From assembly GCF_001667925.1 (NCBI RefSeq), contig NZ_LZJR01000081.1, forward strand, positions 1 through 64,000: DNA of 64,000 bases, read 5' to 3'. The stretch's first letter is position 1, and each line of letters starts with the position of its first letter. This document shows, in pieces, positions 35,478-45,420 of the stretch. Source of the DNA: Mycobacterium sp. E2479 (GTDB lineage: Bacteria; Actinomycetota; Actinomycetes; Mycobacteriales; Mycobacteriaceae). Position numbers and translations under genes: made by a program. The notes beneath the pieces were generated by a model, which saw only the letters and a list, made by a program, of their open reading frames with translations, was not told the origin of the DNA and did no database searches.

Positions 35478-36125
35478 ATGCGTGGGATGAAGCAACATTC
35501 TTCACCCCGGGCGACCCTGATTGGTGACGTCGTCGGTTCCCGGCACGCCGCCGACCGCTCGGAGTTGCACCGGGTCGTAGCGCGCGCCCTGCGGCAGGTC
35601 GCAGACGATGCGATCGACCCGCCGGCATTCACCGTCGGCGACGAATTTCAGGGCAGCTACCCGACCGTCGGCACCGCAATCGATGCCGCCCTGACGCTGC
35701 GGCTGGCCGTCGGGCCCGAAGTCGATGTCCGGTTCGGCGTCGGCTGGGGCGCGATCACCATCCTCGATGCCGATACGGGCATCCAGGACGGACCGGGCTG
35801 GTGGTCCGCCCGGAGTGCCATTCAGCAGACCGCGGACGCTCAGCGGCAGCCCGGCTTCGCGCTGGTACGTACCACGTTCCGGGCGGACGGCGACACACGC
35901 GGCGACGCCGGCGCGGTCAACGCGGCCCTGCTTTGTCGGGACCATCTGCTTGGATCGCTCGATGAGAGATCGTTGCGGATTGTGAGGGGGTTGATGACCG
36001 GCCGGACCAAAAAGGAGCTCGCCGCGGACGAGGGGATCAGCCCGTCGGCGGTTTCCCAGCGCGCCAGCCGCGACGGCTTGGATCTGATTGTTCTTGCCAG
36101 CCGATACCTTCGGAGCCTGCCGTGA
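35478..36125 (+). CDS. SatD-family protein with C-terminal helix-turn-helix
   Basis: A 215-residue protein resembling the SatD family: start 'RATLIGDVVGSRHAADRSEL', the middle 'FTVGDEFQGSYPTVGTAIDA' and 'DVRFGVGWGAI', a layout reminiscent of nucleotide-cyclase-like folds. The C-terminal 'RTKKELAADEGISPSAVSQR' is a sigma-region-4-like helix-turn-helix. SatD was named from a restriction-modification locus in Streptococcus suis, but its function is unknown. No ribosome site precedes the ATG; the -10 TATACT points to leaderless translation. The stop overlaps the next gene by 4 bases. Confidence 0.75.
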   Translation: MRGMKQHSSPRATLIGDVVGSRHAADRSELHRVVARALRQVADDAIDPPAFTVGDEFQGSYPTVGTAIDAALTLRLAVGPEVDVRFGVGWGAITILDADTGIQDGPGWWSARSAIQQTADAQRQPGFALVRTTFRADGDTRGDAGAVNAALLCRDHLLGSLDERSLRIVRGLMTGRTKKELAADEGISPSAVSQRASRDGLDLIVLASRYLRSLP

Positions 36126-36862
36126 GCGCCATCGCGGTCTTGTTCATCGCGTTCGGCGTCGCCGATCTCTGCCGGCGAGCGACCCGCGCGGTCTGGCCGG
36201 CGCTGTTGATCGGGCCGGTCGTGGTACTGGCGTGCGCGGCGCTGGGCGCGTTGTGGCATGTGGGCGACATCGCTTTACTCGTGCTGGCGGCCGTCGCGGT
36301 CATTGCGTGGGAATGGCTATGTGCGCTAAGCGAACGCACTGGCACCGCGCAAGGCGCGCCCTTGGCCGTTTTCGGCTCCGCCATTGGGCTGCTGGCGGTG
36401 ATGTCGGGGTGGTCGTCACCGGCCGATGGCGCCGTGGCGCGGTGGTCGGCCTGGGTTCACCTGCCTCTGAGCCACGTCGCGCCCACCCGCCTGCTGATGC
36501 TCGTCGGCGTGGTCCTGGTTCAATTCGCCACCGCAAATCAATTGGTGCGCTTGGTGCTTGGCTCGGTGGGCGCGGTGCGGCCGGCCGGTGAGCCGCAGCC
36601 GTCGGACCGGCTCAAGGGCGGCAGACTGCTGGGACCGATGGAGCGCCTGCTAATCCTGAGCCTCGGCGTCGGGGGGCAGGTGGCCGCCGCCAGCGCCGTC
36701 GTCGCCGCCAAGGGCATCATCAGGTTTCCGGAGTTGAACGCTCAAACGAACCGCAACGGCGGCGTCGGTATCGACGAGGTGACCGAGTACTTCCTCGTCG
36801 GCAGCTTCACCAGTTGGTTGCTCGCCCTGGGCGGCATCGGTCTGGTTGCGGCTATCCGCTGA
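36122..36862 (+). CDS. Multi-pass membrane protein partner of the SatD-like gene
   Basis: A 246-residue protein with about six hydrophobic helices (for example residues 2-40, 45-65, 75-95, 120-140, 170-195, 225-245). GTG start inside the stop of the SatD-like gene (GTGA), so the two are translationally coupled. No recognised enzymatic motif. The pairing suggests a cytosolic sensor with a membrane effector or receptor, but this is inference only. Confidence 0.75.
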   Translation: MSAIAVLFIAFGVADLCRRATRAVWPALLIGPVVVLACAALGALWHVGDIALLVLAAVAVIAWEWLCALSERTGTAQGAPLAVFGSAIGLLAVMSGWSSPADGAVARWSAWVHLPLSHVAPTRLLMLVGVVLVQFATANQLVRLVLGSVGAVRPAGEPQPSDRLKGGRLLGPMERLLILSLGVGGQVAAASAVVAAKGIIRFPELNAQTNRNGGVGIDEVTEYFLVGSFTSWLLALGGIGLVAAIR

Positions 36863-36871
36863 GCGGCCGGG

Positions 36872-38032
36872 CTACAGGCGCTCGATGATGGTGACGTTCG
36901 CCGTGCCGCCGCCTTCACACATCGTCTGCAGGCCGTAGCGACCGCCGATGCGTTCCAGCTCGTTGAGCATGGTGGTGAACAGTTTGGCGCCGGTGGCACC
37001 CAATGGGTGGCCGAGCGCGATCGCGCCGCCGTTGGGGTTGACCTTTTCCGGGTCCACCTTGATCTCTTTGAGCCAAGCCAACACCACCGGCGCGAAAGCC
37101 TCGTTGATCTCGACGGTGTCGATGTCATCGATGGACAGCCCGGCCTTGTCCAGTGCATAGCGCGTCGCCGGGATGGGCCCGGTCAGCATGAAGACCGGGT
37201 CGGCGGCGCGGGCGCTGATGTGATGGATGCGGGCCCGCGGCGTCAGGTTGTGCTCCTTGACGGCCTTTTCGGACGCCAGCAGCACTGCACTGGCACCGTC
37301 GGAAATCTGACTGGCCATGGCCGCCGTCAGCCGGCCACCCTCGACCAGCGGCTTGAGCCCGGCCATCTTCTCCAGCGACGATTCGCGCGGGCCCTCGTCG
37401 ACCCGGAACGGCCCGGATTCCGTTTCGACGGTGATGATCTCGTTGTCGAAGTGCCCGCCGCGGATGGCCGCGAACGCGCGCTCGTGACTGGTCAGCGCGT
37501 AGCGTTCCATCTCCTCGCGTGACAGGTTCCACTTCTCGGCAATCAGTTCAGAACCGCGAAACTGTGAGATCTCCTGGTCGCCGTAGCGGTGCAGCCACTG
37601 TTTGGATTCGTTGGTCGGAGAAGTGAATCCGAATTGCTCGCCCACCGTCATGGCCGACGAGATCGGGATCTGGCTCATGTTCTGCACGCCGCCGGCCACG
37701 ATGAGGTCGGCCGTGCCGGATAGAACCGCCTGTGCGCCAAAGGAAATCGCCTGCTGGCTGGAACCGCACTGGCGGTCGACGGTGACGCCGGGGACCTCTT
37801 CGGGATAGCCGGCGGCCAGCCAGGAGAGCCGCGCGATGTTGCCCGCCTGTGCGCCGATGGCATCGACGCAGCCGGCGATCACGTCGTCAACCGCGGCGGG
37901 ATCGACGTCGACCCGGTCGAGCAGTCCGCGCCATCCCAGGGCGCCCAGGTCCACCGGGTGAATCCCGGACAGCGATCCGCCGCGCTTGCCGACCGCGGTA
38001 CGCACGGCATCGATTACATACGCCTCTGTCAT
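36872..38032 (-). CDS. fadA6: Thiolase FadA6 of C/D-ring degradation
   Basis: A 386-residue thiolase, the same length as Rv3556c. Catalytic residues are Cys89 (DRQCGSSQQ), His342 (LGHPLGATG) and Cys372 (TMCEGGG). FadA6 acts in late steps of HIP breakdown, releasing acetyl-CoA from ring-derived acids. The ATG overlaps the kstR2 stop by 4 bases, so repressor and enzyme are made from one message. Confidence 0.92.
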   Translation of the reverse strand: MTEAYVIDAVRTAVGKRGGSLSGIHPVDLGALGWRGLLDRVDVDPAAVDDVIAGCVDAIGAQAGNIARLSWLAAGYPEEVPGVTVDRQCGSSQQAISFGAQAVLSGTADLIVAGGVQNMSQIPISSAMTVGEQFGFTSPTNESKQWLHRYGDQEISQFRGSELIAEKWNLSREEMERYALTSHERAFAAIRGGHFDNEIITVETESGPFRVDEGPRESSLEKMAGLKPLVEGGRLTAAMASQISDGASAVLLASEKAVKEHNLTPRARIHHISARAADPVFMLTGPIPATRYALDKAGLSIDDIDTVEINEAFAPVVLAWLKEIKVDPEKVNPNGGAIALGHPLGATGAKLFTTMLNELERIGGRYGLQTMCEGGGTANVTIIERL

Positions 38033-38634
38033 GTTTGCGACTCCTTCGTGATTCCGCCAAGAACGATGGCGAGGTATTGCTGACCGACTTGCTCCGCGGT
38101 GAGCGGCCCGCCCGGCTGATACCAGCGCACCGACACCCAAGTGGTGTCCCGGATGAAGCGGTAGACCAGGTCGACGTCGAGGTCGGGCCGGAAGTAGCCC
38201 TCCTCGACGCCCTGATTGAGCAGCTCGAGCCACATCTTGCGCTGTTGCCGGTTCATGTCCTCGATGTAGGAGAACCGGGGCTGGGACAGCAGCCGTTGGG
38301 CCTCGTCCTGGTAGATGACGACCTGCGCGTGCCGGTGCTCGATCGCCTCGAACGACGCCATGAACAACCCCTTGAACCGCTCCAGGGGGTTGGCCTCGCT
38401 GTCCACGATTTCGCGGTAGCGCGCGAACAACCAGTCCAGGAAACTCCGCAACAGCTCGTCGACCATCTCCTCTTTGGAGGAGAAGTGGTGATACAGACTG
38501 CCGGATAGGATCCCTGCGCTGTCGGCGATGTCGCGGACGGTGGTGGCACGCAATCCGCGCTCGGCGAACATGGTCGCGGCAAGCTCCAGTAGCTCGTCTC
38601 GCCGGCTGTTGGCCTGACCGGGCACTCGGTCCAC
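38029..38634 (-). CDS. kstR2: TetR-family repressor KstR2
   Basis: A 201-residue TetR regulator. The helix-turn-helix is 'TTVRDIADSAGILSGSLYHH' at about residues 31-50. KstR2 represses the HIP (rings C and D) genes and is released by HIP-CoA. GTG start. A KstR2 operator lies 16 bases upstream, so it is autoregulated, and two more matching sites in this window mark its other targets. Confidence 0.93.
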   Translation of the reverse strand: MDRVPGQANSRRDELLELAATMFAERGLRATTVRDIADSAGILSGSLYHHFSSKEEMVDELLRSFLDWLFARYREIVDSEANPLERFKGLFMASFEAIEHRHAQVVIYQDEAQRLLSQPRFSYIEDMNRQQRKMWLELLNQGVEEGYFRPDLDVDLVYRFIRDTTWVSVRWYQPGGPLTAEQVGQQYLAIVLGGITKESQT

Positions 38635-38649
38635 CGGATCAGAGTATCA

Positions 38650-38663
38650 ACCAAGCGCTTGCT
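38650..38663. promoter_or_regulatory. KstR2 operator at the kstR2-fadA6 promoter
   Basis: ACCAAGCGCTTGCT matches AnCAAGnnCTTGnT. It lies 16 bases upstream of kstR2. The rest of the 157-base gap before ipdF's stop (38664-38791) shows nothing recognisable. Confidence 0.88.
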
Positions 38664-38791
38664 TGGCCACCGAGGTGTGGTTTTTCACTTCACCGGCCTT
38701 GTGGAATCAGCGCGGCGAGACCGCCGGCGGGATCTGAGAATCGACAACTGTAAACACGTCGCGGGCGCGCGCCAGTCAGCGATATCGCAGC

Positions 38792-39576
38792 TCACGGGTG
38801 CTGACTGGAAACCGAGATGACCTCGCCGGTGAGGTAGCTCGAGTAGTCGCTGGCGAGGAACGCGATGGTGGCCGCCACCTCCCACGGCTCGGCGGCCCGC
38901 CCGAAGGCCTCGCCGGCCGACAGCCGGTCGAGCAACTCCGACGACGACGTCTTCTCCAGGAATTTGTGCCGCGCGATGCTAGGCGACACTGCATTGATCC
39001 GCACGTCGTACTCGGCGGCTTCGATTGCGCTGCAACGGGTCAGCGCCATCACCCCGGCCTTGGCGGCGGCGTAGTGCGACTGCGAGTGCTGCGCGCGCCA
39101 GCCGAGCACGCTGGCGTTGTTGACGATCACCCCGCCGTGCGGCGCGTCCCGGAAGTACCGCAACGCCGCGCGGGTGGCGCGAAACACCGACGTCAGGGTC
39201 ACATCCAGGACGCGGCCCCACTCCTCGTCGGTCATGTCGACCACCGGTGTCTGTCCGCCCAGCCCGGCGTTGTTGATCAGGACATCGATGCGGCCCATCC
39301 GGGCCGTGGCCGACGCGAACAACGCATCGATCTGCGCGGTGGACGTCACGTCGCACAGCACGCTTTCGACCCGGCCCTGCCCGAGCGCGGTGAGCTCGTC
39401 GGCGGTCTCCCCCAGCCGGCGTTCGTGGTGGTCCGAGATCACCACGTCGGCCCCCTCGGCCAGTGCCCGCCGTGCGGTCGCCGCGCCGATGCCGGTGCCC
39501 GCGGCCGCGGTCACGACCACCACCTTGCCTTGCAGAAGTCCGTGTCCGGCAATCTCTTTCGGAACTTCGGACAGAC

Positions 39577-39580
<4 letters not shown>
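38792..39580 (-). CDS. ipdF: Short-chain dehydrogenase IpdF
   Basis: A 262-residue SDR equal in length to Rv3559c. Cofactor loop TAAAGTGIGAATA; NNAGLGGQ; catalytic Ser in VNNASVLGWRA and Tyr-x3-Lys in SHYAAAKAGVM. IpdF oxidises the 5-hydroxy group of a methylhexahydroindane intermediate, after which IpdC acts. The ATG overlaps the fadE30 stop by 4 bases. Confidence 0.9.
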
Positions 39581-40725
<1,145 letters not shown>

Positions 40726-40742
40726 GCCCTGTAGGCTAACCT

Positions 40743-40756
40743 ACCAAGCACTTGCT
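40743..40756. promoter_or_regulatory. KstR2 operator in the fadE30/fadD3 divergent promoter
   Basis: ACCAAGCACTTGCT matches AnCAAGnnCTTGnT. It is 17 bases upstream of fadE30 and 86 upstream of fadD3. A diverged MIRU-like stretch (gacgatgcgcgacgcggagc) follows at 40769. Confidence 0.87.
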
Positions 40757-40842
40757 TTGTAGCTCGGTGACGATGCGCGACGCGGAGCGGCGCGAGGAGG
40801 AATCGAGCGGTCAAATCGCGCTAGTCGCTACAGGAGCATTCG

Positions 40843-42378
40843 ATGACCAACGATCCGCGCACGGTGCCCGCGGCGCTGGATCGTTTCGCGGCTCAGCTCC
40901 CCGATCACGACGCGTTGGTCACCGATGAACGATGCTTCACCGCCGCCGCGCTGCGTGACGAGGTACGCCGGGCCGCCGCCGCCCTCATCGACCTCGGGGT
41001 GCAAGCGGGAGACCGGGTGGCCATCTGGTCGCCGAACACCTGGCATTGGGTGGTGGCGTGCCTGGCGATTCACCACGCCGCAGCCGCGATGGTGCCGCTG
41101 AACACCCGCTACACCGCCACCGAGGCCGCCGACATCCTGGCGCGCACCGGCGCTCCGGTGTTGTTCGGCATGGGCCGATTCCTCGACACCGATCGCGTCG
41201 CCGACCTGAACCGCGACGCCCTGCCGGCGCTGCGCCACATCGTGCGGATACCGATCGAGGCGGACGACGGGACGTGGGACGACTTCATGGCCCGCGGCAG
41301 CGATCTCGACGCCGTTACCACTCGCGCGTCCACAGTCGCACCCGATGACGTCAGCGACATCCTCTTCACGTCCGGTACCACCGGCCGCAGCAAAGGCGTG
41401 CTGTGCGCGCACCGACAGTCGCTTTCGGCCTCGGCGGCCTGGGCGGCCAACGGCAAGATCACCAGTGACGACCGCTACCTGTGCATCAACCCGTTCTTTC
41501 ACAACTTCGGCTACAAGGCCGGCATCCTGGCCTGTCTGCAGACCGGCGCGACGCTGATCCCCCACCTGATTTTCGACCCGCTGCGCGCGCTGCAAGCCAT
41601 CGAGCAGCACCGCATCACCGTGCTGCCCGGCCCACCGACCATCTACCAGACCCTGCTGGACCACCCGGCACGCAAGGATTACGACCTGAGCTCACTGCGG
41701 TTCGCGGTGACCGGCGCCGCGACCGTGCCGGTCGTGCTCGTCGAGCGCATGCAATCCGAACTGGACATCGACATCGTGCTGACCGCCTACGGGCTGACCG
41801 AGGCCAACGGCATGGGCACGATGTGCCGCGCCGACGACGATGCGGTCACCGTGGCCACCACCTGCGGACGCCCATTCGCCGATTTCGAATTGCGCATCGA
41901 CGCCCCCTCACCCGAGGACCCGGGCGAGGTGTTGCTGCGCGGGCCGAACGTGATGCTGGGCTACCTCGAAGACCCGGAGGCCACCGCGGCCGCCATCGAC
42001 GCCGACGGCTGGCTGCACACCGGTGACATCGGCGCCGTCGACGCCGCCGGCAACCTGCGCATCACCGATCGGCTCAAAGACATGTACATCTGCGGTGGAT
42101 TCAACGTCTACCCCGCCGAGGTCGAGCAGGTGCTGGCCCGGATGGACGGCGTGGCCGACGCCGCCGTGATCGGAGTTCCCGACGAGCGGCTCGGCGAAGT
42201 GGGCCGGGCGTATCTGGTGACCCGGCCCGGCGCCCACCTCGACGAGCAATCTGTGATCGCTTACACCCGTGAGCATTTGGCGAACTTCAAGGCACCGCGC
42301 TCGGTGCGGTTCGTCGACGCGTTGCCGCGCAATGCGGGCGGCAAGGTGCTCAAACCACAACTGCGAGAGCAGGGCTGA
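40843..42378 (+). CDS. fadD3: HIP-CoA synthetase FadD3
   Basis: A 511-residue acyl-CoA synthetase. The ATP/AMP loop is LFTSGTTGRSKGVL near residue 180; 'DRLKDMYICGGFNVYPAEVE' near 408-427 is the hinge and adenylation signature; the C-terminal lysine is in NAGGKVLKPQL. FadD3 activates HIP (3aα-H-4α-(3'-propanoate)-7aβ-methylhexahydroindanedione) and so produces the KstR2 inducer. First of five coupled genes. Confidence 0.94.
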   Translation: MTNDPRTVPAALDRFAAQLPDHDALVTDERCFTAAALRDEVRRAAAALIDLGVQAGDRVAIWSPNTWHWVVACLAIHHAAAAMVPLNTRYTATEAADILARTGAPVLFGMGRFLDTDRVADLNRDALPALRHIVRIPIEADDGTWDDFMARGSDLDAVTTRASTVAPDDVSDILFTSGTTGRSKGVLCAHRQSLSASAAWAANGKITSDDRYLCINPFFHNFGYKAGILACLQTGATLIPHLIFDPLRALQAIEQHRITVLPGPPTIYQTLLDHPARKDYDLSSLRFAVTGAATVPVVLVERMQSELDIDIVLTAYGLTEANGMGTMCRADDDAVTVATTCGRPFADFELRIDAPSPEDPGEVLLRGPNVMLGYLEDPEATAAAIDADGWLHTGDIGAVDAAGNLRITDRLKDMYICGGFNVYPAEVEQVLARMDGVADAAVIGVPDERLGEVGRAYLVTRPGAHLDEQSVIAYTREHLANFKAPRSVRFVDALPRNAGGKVLKPQLREQG

Positions 42379-43523
42379 TGGATCTGGAACTCGACGAAAA
42401 GACCTTGGCGTTTGCGGCGGAGGTGCGGGAATTCTTGGCGGCCAACGCCGATTCGATCCCGACGAAGTCGTACGACAACGCCGAAGGCTTTGAACAGCAC
42501 CGGCATTGGGACCGCGTGCTGTTCGATGCGGGCCTGTCGGTGATCAACTGGCCGAGGAAGTACGGCGGCCGCGACGCACCGCTGCTGCACTGGGTGGTGT
42601 TCGAGGAGGAGTACTTCCGGGCCGGTGCCCCGGGCCGCGCCAGCGCCAACGGCACCTCGATGCTGGCGCCGACCCTCTTCGCACACGGCACCGACGAGCA
42701 GCGTGACCGGATCCTGCCGAAAATGGCCAGCGGCGAACAGATCTGGGCCCAGGCGTGGTCCGAGCCCGAGTCCGGCAGCGACTTGGCGTCACTGCGGTCC
42801 ACCGCTACCCAGACCGGCGGCGGCTGGCTGCTCAACGGGCAGAAGATCTGGAGCTCGCGAGCACCGTTCGCCGAGCGGGCTTTCGGGCTGTTCCGTTCCG
42901 ATCCCGGCGCCGAGCGCCACAACGGGCTGACGTACTTCATGTTCGACCTGAAGGCACCGGGTGTCACTGTGCGGCCCATCGTCCAGTTGGGTGGCGACAC
43001 CGGTTTCGGTGAGATCTTCCTCGACAACGTCTTCGTTCCCGACACCGACGTGATCGGGACCCCGCACGAGGGCTGGCGGGCGGCCATGAGCACGTCGAGC
43101 AACGAACGCGGCATGTCGCTGCGCAGTCCGGCGCGCTTCTTGGCCACCGCTGAGCGGCTGGTGCAGCTGTGGAAGGACCTTGGCTCACCAGATACGTTCG
43201 CCGACCGGGTCGCCAACGGCTGGATCAAGGCGCAGGCCTACCGGCTGCAGACCTTCGGCACGGTGACCCGGCTGGCCCTCGGCGGTGAGTTGGGCGCGGA
43301 ATCGTCGGTGACCAAGGTGTTCTGGTCTGACCTCGATGTCGAATTGCACCAGACCGCGCTCGACCTGCTCGGCGCCGACGCAGAGCTCGCCGGCCCGTGG
43401 ACCGAAGGGCTACTGTTCGCGTTGGGTGGGCCGATCTACGCCGGCACCAACGAGATTCAGCGCAACATCATCTCCGAGCGGTTGCTGGGCCTGCCGCGTG
43501 AGAAGTCCGGGGGCAAGAAGTGA
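42378..43523 (+). CDS. fadE31: Acyl-CoA dehydrogenase FadE31
   Basis: A 381-residue acyl-CoA dehydrogenase with flavin signature 'WSEPESGSDLASL' and C-terminal 'YAGTNEIQRNIISERLLGLP'. Its start shares one base with the fadD3 stop. FadE31 is reported to form heteromeric alpha2beta2 enzymes with FadE32 or FadE33; it keeps the catalytic-base region (MSTSSNERGMSL), suggesting it is the active subunit. Confidence 0.92.
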   Translation: MDLELDEKTLAFAAEVREFLAANADSIPTKSYDNAEGFEQHRHWDRVLFDAGLSVINWPRKYGGRDAPLLHWVVFEEEYFRAGAPGRASANGTSMLAPTLFAHGTDEQRDRILPKMASGEQIWAQAWSEPESGSDLASLRSTATQTGGGWLLNGQKIWSSRAPFAERAFGLFRSDPGAERHNGLTYFMFDLKAPGVTVRPIVQLGGDTGFGEIFLDNVFVPDTDVIGTPHEGWRAAMSTSSNERGMSLRSPARFLATAERLVQLWKDLGSPDTFADRVANGWIKAQAYRLQTFGTVTRLALGGELGAESSVTKVFWSDLDVELHQTALDLLGADAELAGPWTEGLLFALGGPIYAGTNEIQRNIISERLLGLPREKSGGKK

Positions 43524-44464
43524 AATTTGCGCTAGACGAACAGCAGCGCGACTTCGCGGCCAGCATCGACGCCGCGCTCGGCGCGGCGGACCTGCCCGCC
43601 GCAGTGCGCGCGTGGTCCGCGGGCGATACCGCTCCGGGCCGCAAGGTGTGGGAGCAGCTGGCCAACCTGGGCATCACCGCCCTGGCCGTGCCGGAGAAAT
43701 TCGATGGCATCGAGGCCCATCCGGTCGACCTCGTCGTCGCTATCGAACGTCTCGGGCGTTGGTGCGTGCCGGGCCCGGTGGCCGAATCCATCGCGGTGGC
43801 ACCGGTCTTGCTCGCCTCTGGCGATAAGGCCGACCGCTGCGCCGAATTGGCGTCCGGGGAACTGATCGCCACCGTCGCGCTGCCACCGCAGACACCGCGC
43901 GCCGTCGACGCCGGCGTCGCCGGACTGGTGCTGTTGGCCGGCGAGGGCGGCGTCACCGAGGCGACACCGGGCGACGTCCACGAATCCGTCGATCCCAGCC
44001 GCAGGCTCTCCGACGTGACCGCGACCGGTGTGGCGTGGCAAGCAGACATCAAGCGGGCCTACGAGTTCGGCGCGCTGGCGACCGCCGCCCAGCTGATCGG
44101 TGCGGCCGAGGCGCTGCGCGACGGCGCGGTCGATTACGCCAAGCAACGCACCCAGTTCGGCCGGGTGATCGGCTCGTATCAGGCGATCAAGCACAAGCTC
44201 GCCGACGTACACATCGCCATCGAACTGGCCCGGCCGCTGGTATACGGCGCGGCGCTGACCATGGATTCCCGCGATGTCAGCGCGGCCAAAGCCGCCGCGT
44301 CCGAGGCGGGGCTGCTGGCCGCACAATCGGCGTTGCAGACCCACGGCGCCATCGGTTTCACCCAGGAACACGATTTGTCGCTGTTGCTGCTGCGCGTGCA
44401 GGCGTTGCGGTCCGCGTGGGGTACGCCGGCGCAACATCGGCGGCGAGTACTGGAGGCGCTGTGA
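43520..44464 (+). CDS. fadE32: Acyl-CoA dehydrogenase subunit FadE32
   Basis: A 314-residue short acyl-CoA dehydrogenase. It lacks a clear catalytic-glutamate segment but retains 'QFGRVIGSYQAIKHKLADVH' and 'LQTHGAIGFTQEHDLSLLL', which complete the flavin site of the partner. A partner subunit of FadE31 is the probable role. It overlaps both neighbours by 4 bases. Confidence 0.9.
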   Translation: MKFALDEQQRDFAASIDAALGAADLPAAVRAWSAGDTAPGRKVWEQLANLGITALAVPEKFDGIEAHPVDLVVAIERLGRWCVPGPVAESIAVAPVLLASGDKADRCAELASGELIATVALPPQTPRAVDAGVAGLVLLAGEGGVTEATPGDVHESVDPSRRLSDVTATGVAWQADIKRAYEFGALATAAQLIGAAEALRDGAVDYAKQRTQFGRVIGSYQAIKHKLADVHIAIELARPLVYGAALTMDSRDVSAAKAAASEAGLLAAQSALQTHGAIGFTQEHDLSLLLLRVQALRSAWGTPAQHRRRVLEAL

Positions 44465-45420
44465 CAGTGATGAATGAAGAACGGCGGATGCTGGCCGAGA
44501 CCGTCGCCGCCCTGGTGGCCAAGCACGCGGGTCCCGCGGCCGTGCGCGCGGCCATGGAGTCCGACCGGGGCTACGACGAATCGCTGTGGCAACTGCTGTG
44601 CGAGCAGGTCGGCGCCGCCGCGCTGGTGATACCCGAGGAGTTGGGCGGCGCGGGTGGCGAATTAGCCGACGCCGCAGCCGTTTTGCGGGAACTGGGCCGC
44701 GCCCTGGCGCCCTCCCCGCTGCTGGGTACCACGCTGGCCGAGCTGGCGCTGCTGAGCGCGACCGAGCCGGACACCGCCACGCTGGAACGGCTTGCCGAGG
44801 GCACCTCGATCGGCGCGCTGGTGCTCGACGCCGACTATGTGATCAACGGTGATGTCGCCGACGTCGTGCTCGCCGTCGCGGACGGCCGACTGAACAGGTG
44901 GACACGATTCGGTGCGGAGCCGGTCGCCACCATGGACCCGACCCGGCGCCTGGCCCGGGTGAAAGCCGAGGAGACCATCTCGATCGGCCCCGACCCGGGG
45001 CTGGCGGACACGGCGGCGATCCTGCTGGCGGCCGAGCAGATCGGCGCCGCCGAACGCTGTTTGGAACTGACCGTCGAATACACCAAGGACCGAGTGCAAT
45101 TCGGCCGGCCGATCGGCAGCTTCCAGGCACTCAAGCATCGGATGGCCGATCTGTATGTCACCGTCGCAGCCGCGAAGGCCGTCGTCACCGACGGGTGCGA
45201 TGACCCCACTCCCACCAACGCCGCCACCGCCCGCCTGGCCGCAACCGAGGCGCTGAACACGGTGGCCGCCGAGGGCATCCAACTGCATGGCGGCATCGCG
45301 ATCACCTGGGAGCACGACATGCACCTGTACTTCAAACGTGCCCACGGCAGCGCGCATCTGCTGGATTCGCCGCAACAGCTGCTCAAGCGACTGGAATCCG
45401 AGGTACTGAAGACACCGTGA
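44461..45420 (+). CDS. fadE33: Acyl-CoA dehydrogenase subunit FadE33
   Basis: A 319-residue protein of the same short type as FadE32, with 'QFGRPIGSFQALKHRMADLY' and 'IQLHGGIAITWEHDMHLYF'. The GTG at 44461 overlaps the fadE32 stop (GTGA) and gives the Rv3564 length; the reading frame is open upstream only as a shadow. Likely alternative partner of FadE31. Confidence 0.9.
   Translation: MTVMNEERRMLAETVAALVAKHAGPAAVRAAMESDRGYDESLWQLLCEQVGAAALVIPEELGGAGGELADAAAVLRELGRALAPSPLLGTTLAELALLSATEPDTATLERLAEGTSIGALVLDADYVINGDVADVVLAVADGRLNRWTRFGAEPVATMDPTRRLARVKAEETISIGPDPGLADTAAILLAAEQIGAAERCLELTVEYTKDRVQFGRPIGSFQALKHRMADLYVTVAAAKAVVTDGCDDPTPTNAATARLAATEALNTVAAEGIQLHGGIAITWEHDMHLYFKRAHGSAHLLDSPQQLLKRLESEVLKTP

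Noticed and set aside
38664..38791. Possible PPE64 remnant between kstR2 and ipdF
   Set aside because: No PPE-like reading frame or motif in any frame of this short gap.
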